Of a DNA stretch of 64,000 nt, positions 62,244-64,000 are shown one piece after another. Both the position numbers and the translations under genes were made by a program. Source of the stretch: Nematopogon swammerdamellus (lineage: Eukaryota; Arthropoda; Insecta; Lepidoptera; Adelidae); the NCBI GenBank assembly GCA_946902875.1, contig OX336344.1:16513791-16577790 (forward strand), in the 5' to 3' direction. The notes under the pieces are model-generated. The model was not told where the DNA came from. It ran no database searches and saw only the letters and a list, made by a program, of their open reading frames with translations. Position 1 is the stretch's first letter. Each line of letters opens with the position of its first letter.

Positions 62244-63969
62244 CTCCTGACTGCATCATCAGACCCTCGTCACCAAGTGTATTGGTAGAAGTATAGGGCA
62301 CTCGTCCAAACCAACCAAATGAGCCCAAACTCGAGGGGGTTACTAGTAACGGTTGAAGAGTTCCACTATACACCTCCTGACTCCATCATCAGACCCTCGT
62401 CACCAAGTGTATTGGTAGAAGTATGGGACACTCGTCCAAACCAACCATATGAGCCCAAACTCGAGGGGGTTACTAGTAACGGTTGAAGAGTTCCACTGTA
62501 CACCTCCTGACTCCATCATCAGACCCTCGTCACCAAGTGTATTGGTAGAAGTATGGGACACTCGTCCAAACCAACCAAATGAGCCCAAACTCGAAGGGGT
62601 TACTATAGTAACGGTTGAAGAGTTCCACTGTACACCTCCTAACTCCATCATCAGACCCTCGTCACCAAGTGTATTGGTAGGAGTATGGGACACTCGTCCA
62701 AACCAACCAAATGAGCCCAAACTCGAGGGGTTACTAGTAACGGTTGAAGAGTTCCACTGTACACCTCCTGACTCCATCATCAGACCCTCGTCACCAAGTG
62801 TATTGGTAGAAGTATGGGACACTTGTCCAAACCAACCATACGAGCCCAAACTCGAGGGGGTTACTAGTAACGGTTGAAGAGTTCCACTGTCCACCTCCTG
62901 ACGCCATCATCAGACCCTCGTCACCAAGTGTATTGGTACAAGTATGGGACACTCGTGCAAACAAACCAAATGAGCCAAAACTCGAGGGGGTTACTAGTAA
63001 CGGTTGAAGAGTTCCACTGTCCACCTCCTGACTCCATTATCAGACCCTCGTCACCAAGTGTATTGGTAGAAGTATGGGACACTCGTGCAAACAAACCAAA
63101 TGAACCCAAACTCGAGGGGGTTACTAGTAACGGTTGAAGAGTTCCACTGTACACCTCCTGACTCCATCATCTGACCCTCGTCACCAAGTGTATTGGTAGA
63201 AGTATGGGACACTCGTCCAAACCAACCAAGTGAGCCCAAACTCGAGGGGGTTACTAGTAACGGTTGAAGAGTTCCACTATACACGTCCTGACTCCATCAT
63301 CAGACCCTCGTCACCAAATGTATTGGTAGAAGTATGGGACACTCGTCCAAACCAACCATCTGAGCCCAAACTCGAGGGGGTTACTAGTAACGGTTGAAGA
63401 GTTCCACTGTACACCTCCTGACTCCATCATCAGACCCTCGTCACCAAGTGTATTGGTACAAGTATGGGACACTTGTCCAAACCAACCAAATGAGCCCAAA
63501 CTCGAGGGGGTTACTAGTAACGGTTGAAGAGTTCCACTGTCCACCTCCTGACTCCATCATTAGACCCTCGTCACCAAATGTATTGGTAGAAGTATAGGAC
63601 ACTCGTCAAAACAAACCAAATGAGCCCAAACTCGAGGGGGTTACTAGTAACGGTTGAAGAGTTCCACTGTACACCTTCTGACTCCATCATCAGACCCTCG
63701 TCACCAAGTGTATTGGTAGAAGTATGGGACACTCGTCCAAACCAACCAAATGAGCCTAAACTCGAGGGGGTTACTAGTAACGGTTGAAGAGTTCCACTGT
63801 CCACCTACTGACTCCATCATCAGACCCTCGTCACCAAGTGTATTGGTAGGAGTATGGGACACTCGTCCAAACCAACCATATGAGCCCAAACTCGAGGGGG
63901 TTACTAGTATCGGCTGAAGAGTTCCACTGTCCACCTCCTGACTCCATCATCAGACCCTCGTTACCAAGT
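62155..63969 (+). repeat. 130-bp satellite, about 14 copies
   Basis: The unit includes GTATGGGACACTCGTCCAAA, CCAACCAAATGAGCCCAAAC, TCGAGGGGGTTACTAGTAAC, GGTTGAAGAGTTCCACTGTA and CACCTCCTGACTCCATCATC. CACCAAGTGTATTGGTA recurs every 130 bp from 62271 to 63833. Repeated 77-codon frames on the minus strand arise from periodicity and are not proteins. The array ends at about 63969. Confidence 0.95.
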
Positions 63970-64000
63970 TGAAATTATCATAATATTGTATTGTCACGAG

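Noticed and set aside
62137..63934. Repeated ~77-codon proteins on the minus strand
   Set aside because: They are produced by the 130-bp periodicity; each frame runs into a stop in the next unit.

Overview
The window looks like an insect nuclear genome, most likely Lepidoptera. The evidence is intron-rich genes with GT-AG junctions, AT-rich introns, and a dense load of retrotransposon fragments (CR1-, RTE-, R1-, Jockey- and R2/R4-like LINEs), a mariner, a Helitron, MITEs and SINEs. The order is inferred from repeat character and was not tested by any search.

Two host genes can be supported, both on the + strand: a tandem pair of animal-type heme peroxidases. Gene A runs from 1743 to its stop at 25540. 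It has 12 recognised exons with continuous phase, about 609 codons, and no visible 5' (signal peptide) exon. Gene B runs from 34565 to 61031 and has 10 recognised exons; its last two exons must lie beyond the window. Eight of the ten comparable exons have identical lengths in A and B. Both copies keep the distal His, catalytic Arg, proximal His and calcium-site residues. Both have changed the two acidic residues that normally form ester bonds to heme, and the Asn that supports the proximal His.

Almost everything else is repeat. Gene A introns hold, in order: a SINE, a foldback element and MITEs (2.3-5.8 kb); an inverted tRNA-like structure (6.1-7.5 kb); a tandemly repeated piece of exon f (9.0-9.5 kb); an R2/R4-like LINE with a 2.6-kb palindrome and a 0.5-kb RTE fragment nested in it (10.3-15.8 kb); ~300-bp tandem repeats; a mariner and an R1-like LINE (17.3-19.5 kb); a SINE; and a 23-bp minisatellite. 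The intergenic stretch (25.5-34.5 kb) holds tandem repeats, an LTR-type gag scrap, an RTE LINE and two hairpins. Gene B introns hold Jockey-like and R2/R4-like pieces (37-40 kb), an inverted CR1/RT composite (39.7-41.9 kb), ~300-bp repeats, a 68-bp satellite of about 37 copies with an inverted satellite nearby (46.4-51.4 kb), a CR1-type LINE with its own nested insertion (54.1-59.0 kb), a 0.55-kb hairpin, a Helitron helicase fragment, and a 130-bp satellite running to 63969.

Shared intron repeats (300-bp repeats before exon g, SINE after exon i, minisatellite after exon j) predate the duplication. Insertions with an empty site in the paralogue (SINE at 2.3 kb, MITE at 3975-4241) came after it. 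No wholly new gene system could be demonstrated. The most interesting signals are the altered heme-pocket residues, the exon-fragment array, the large palindromes, and an RT family whose small nested copy shows target-primed insertion.
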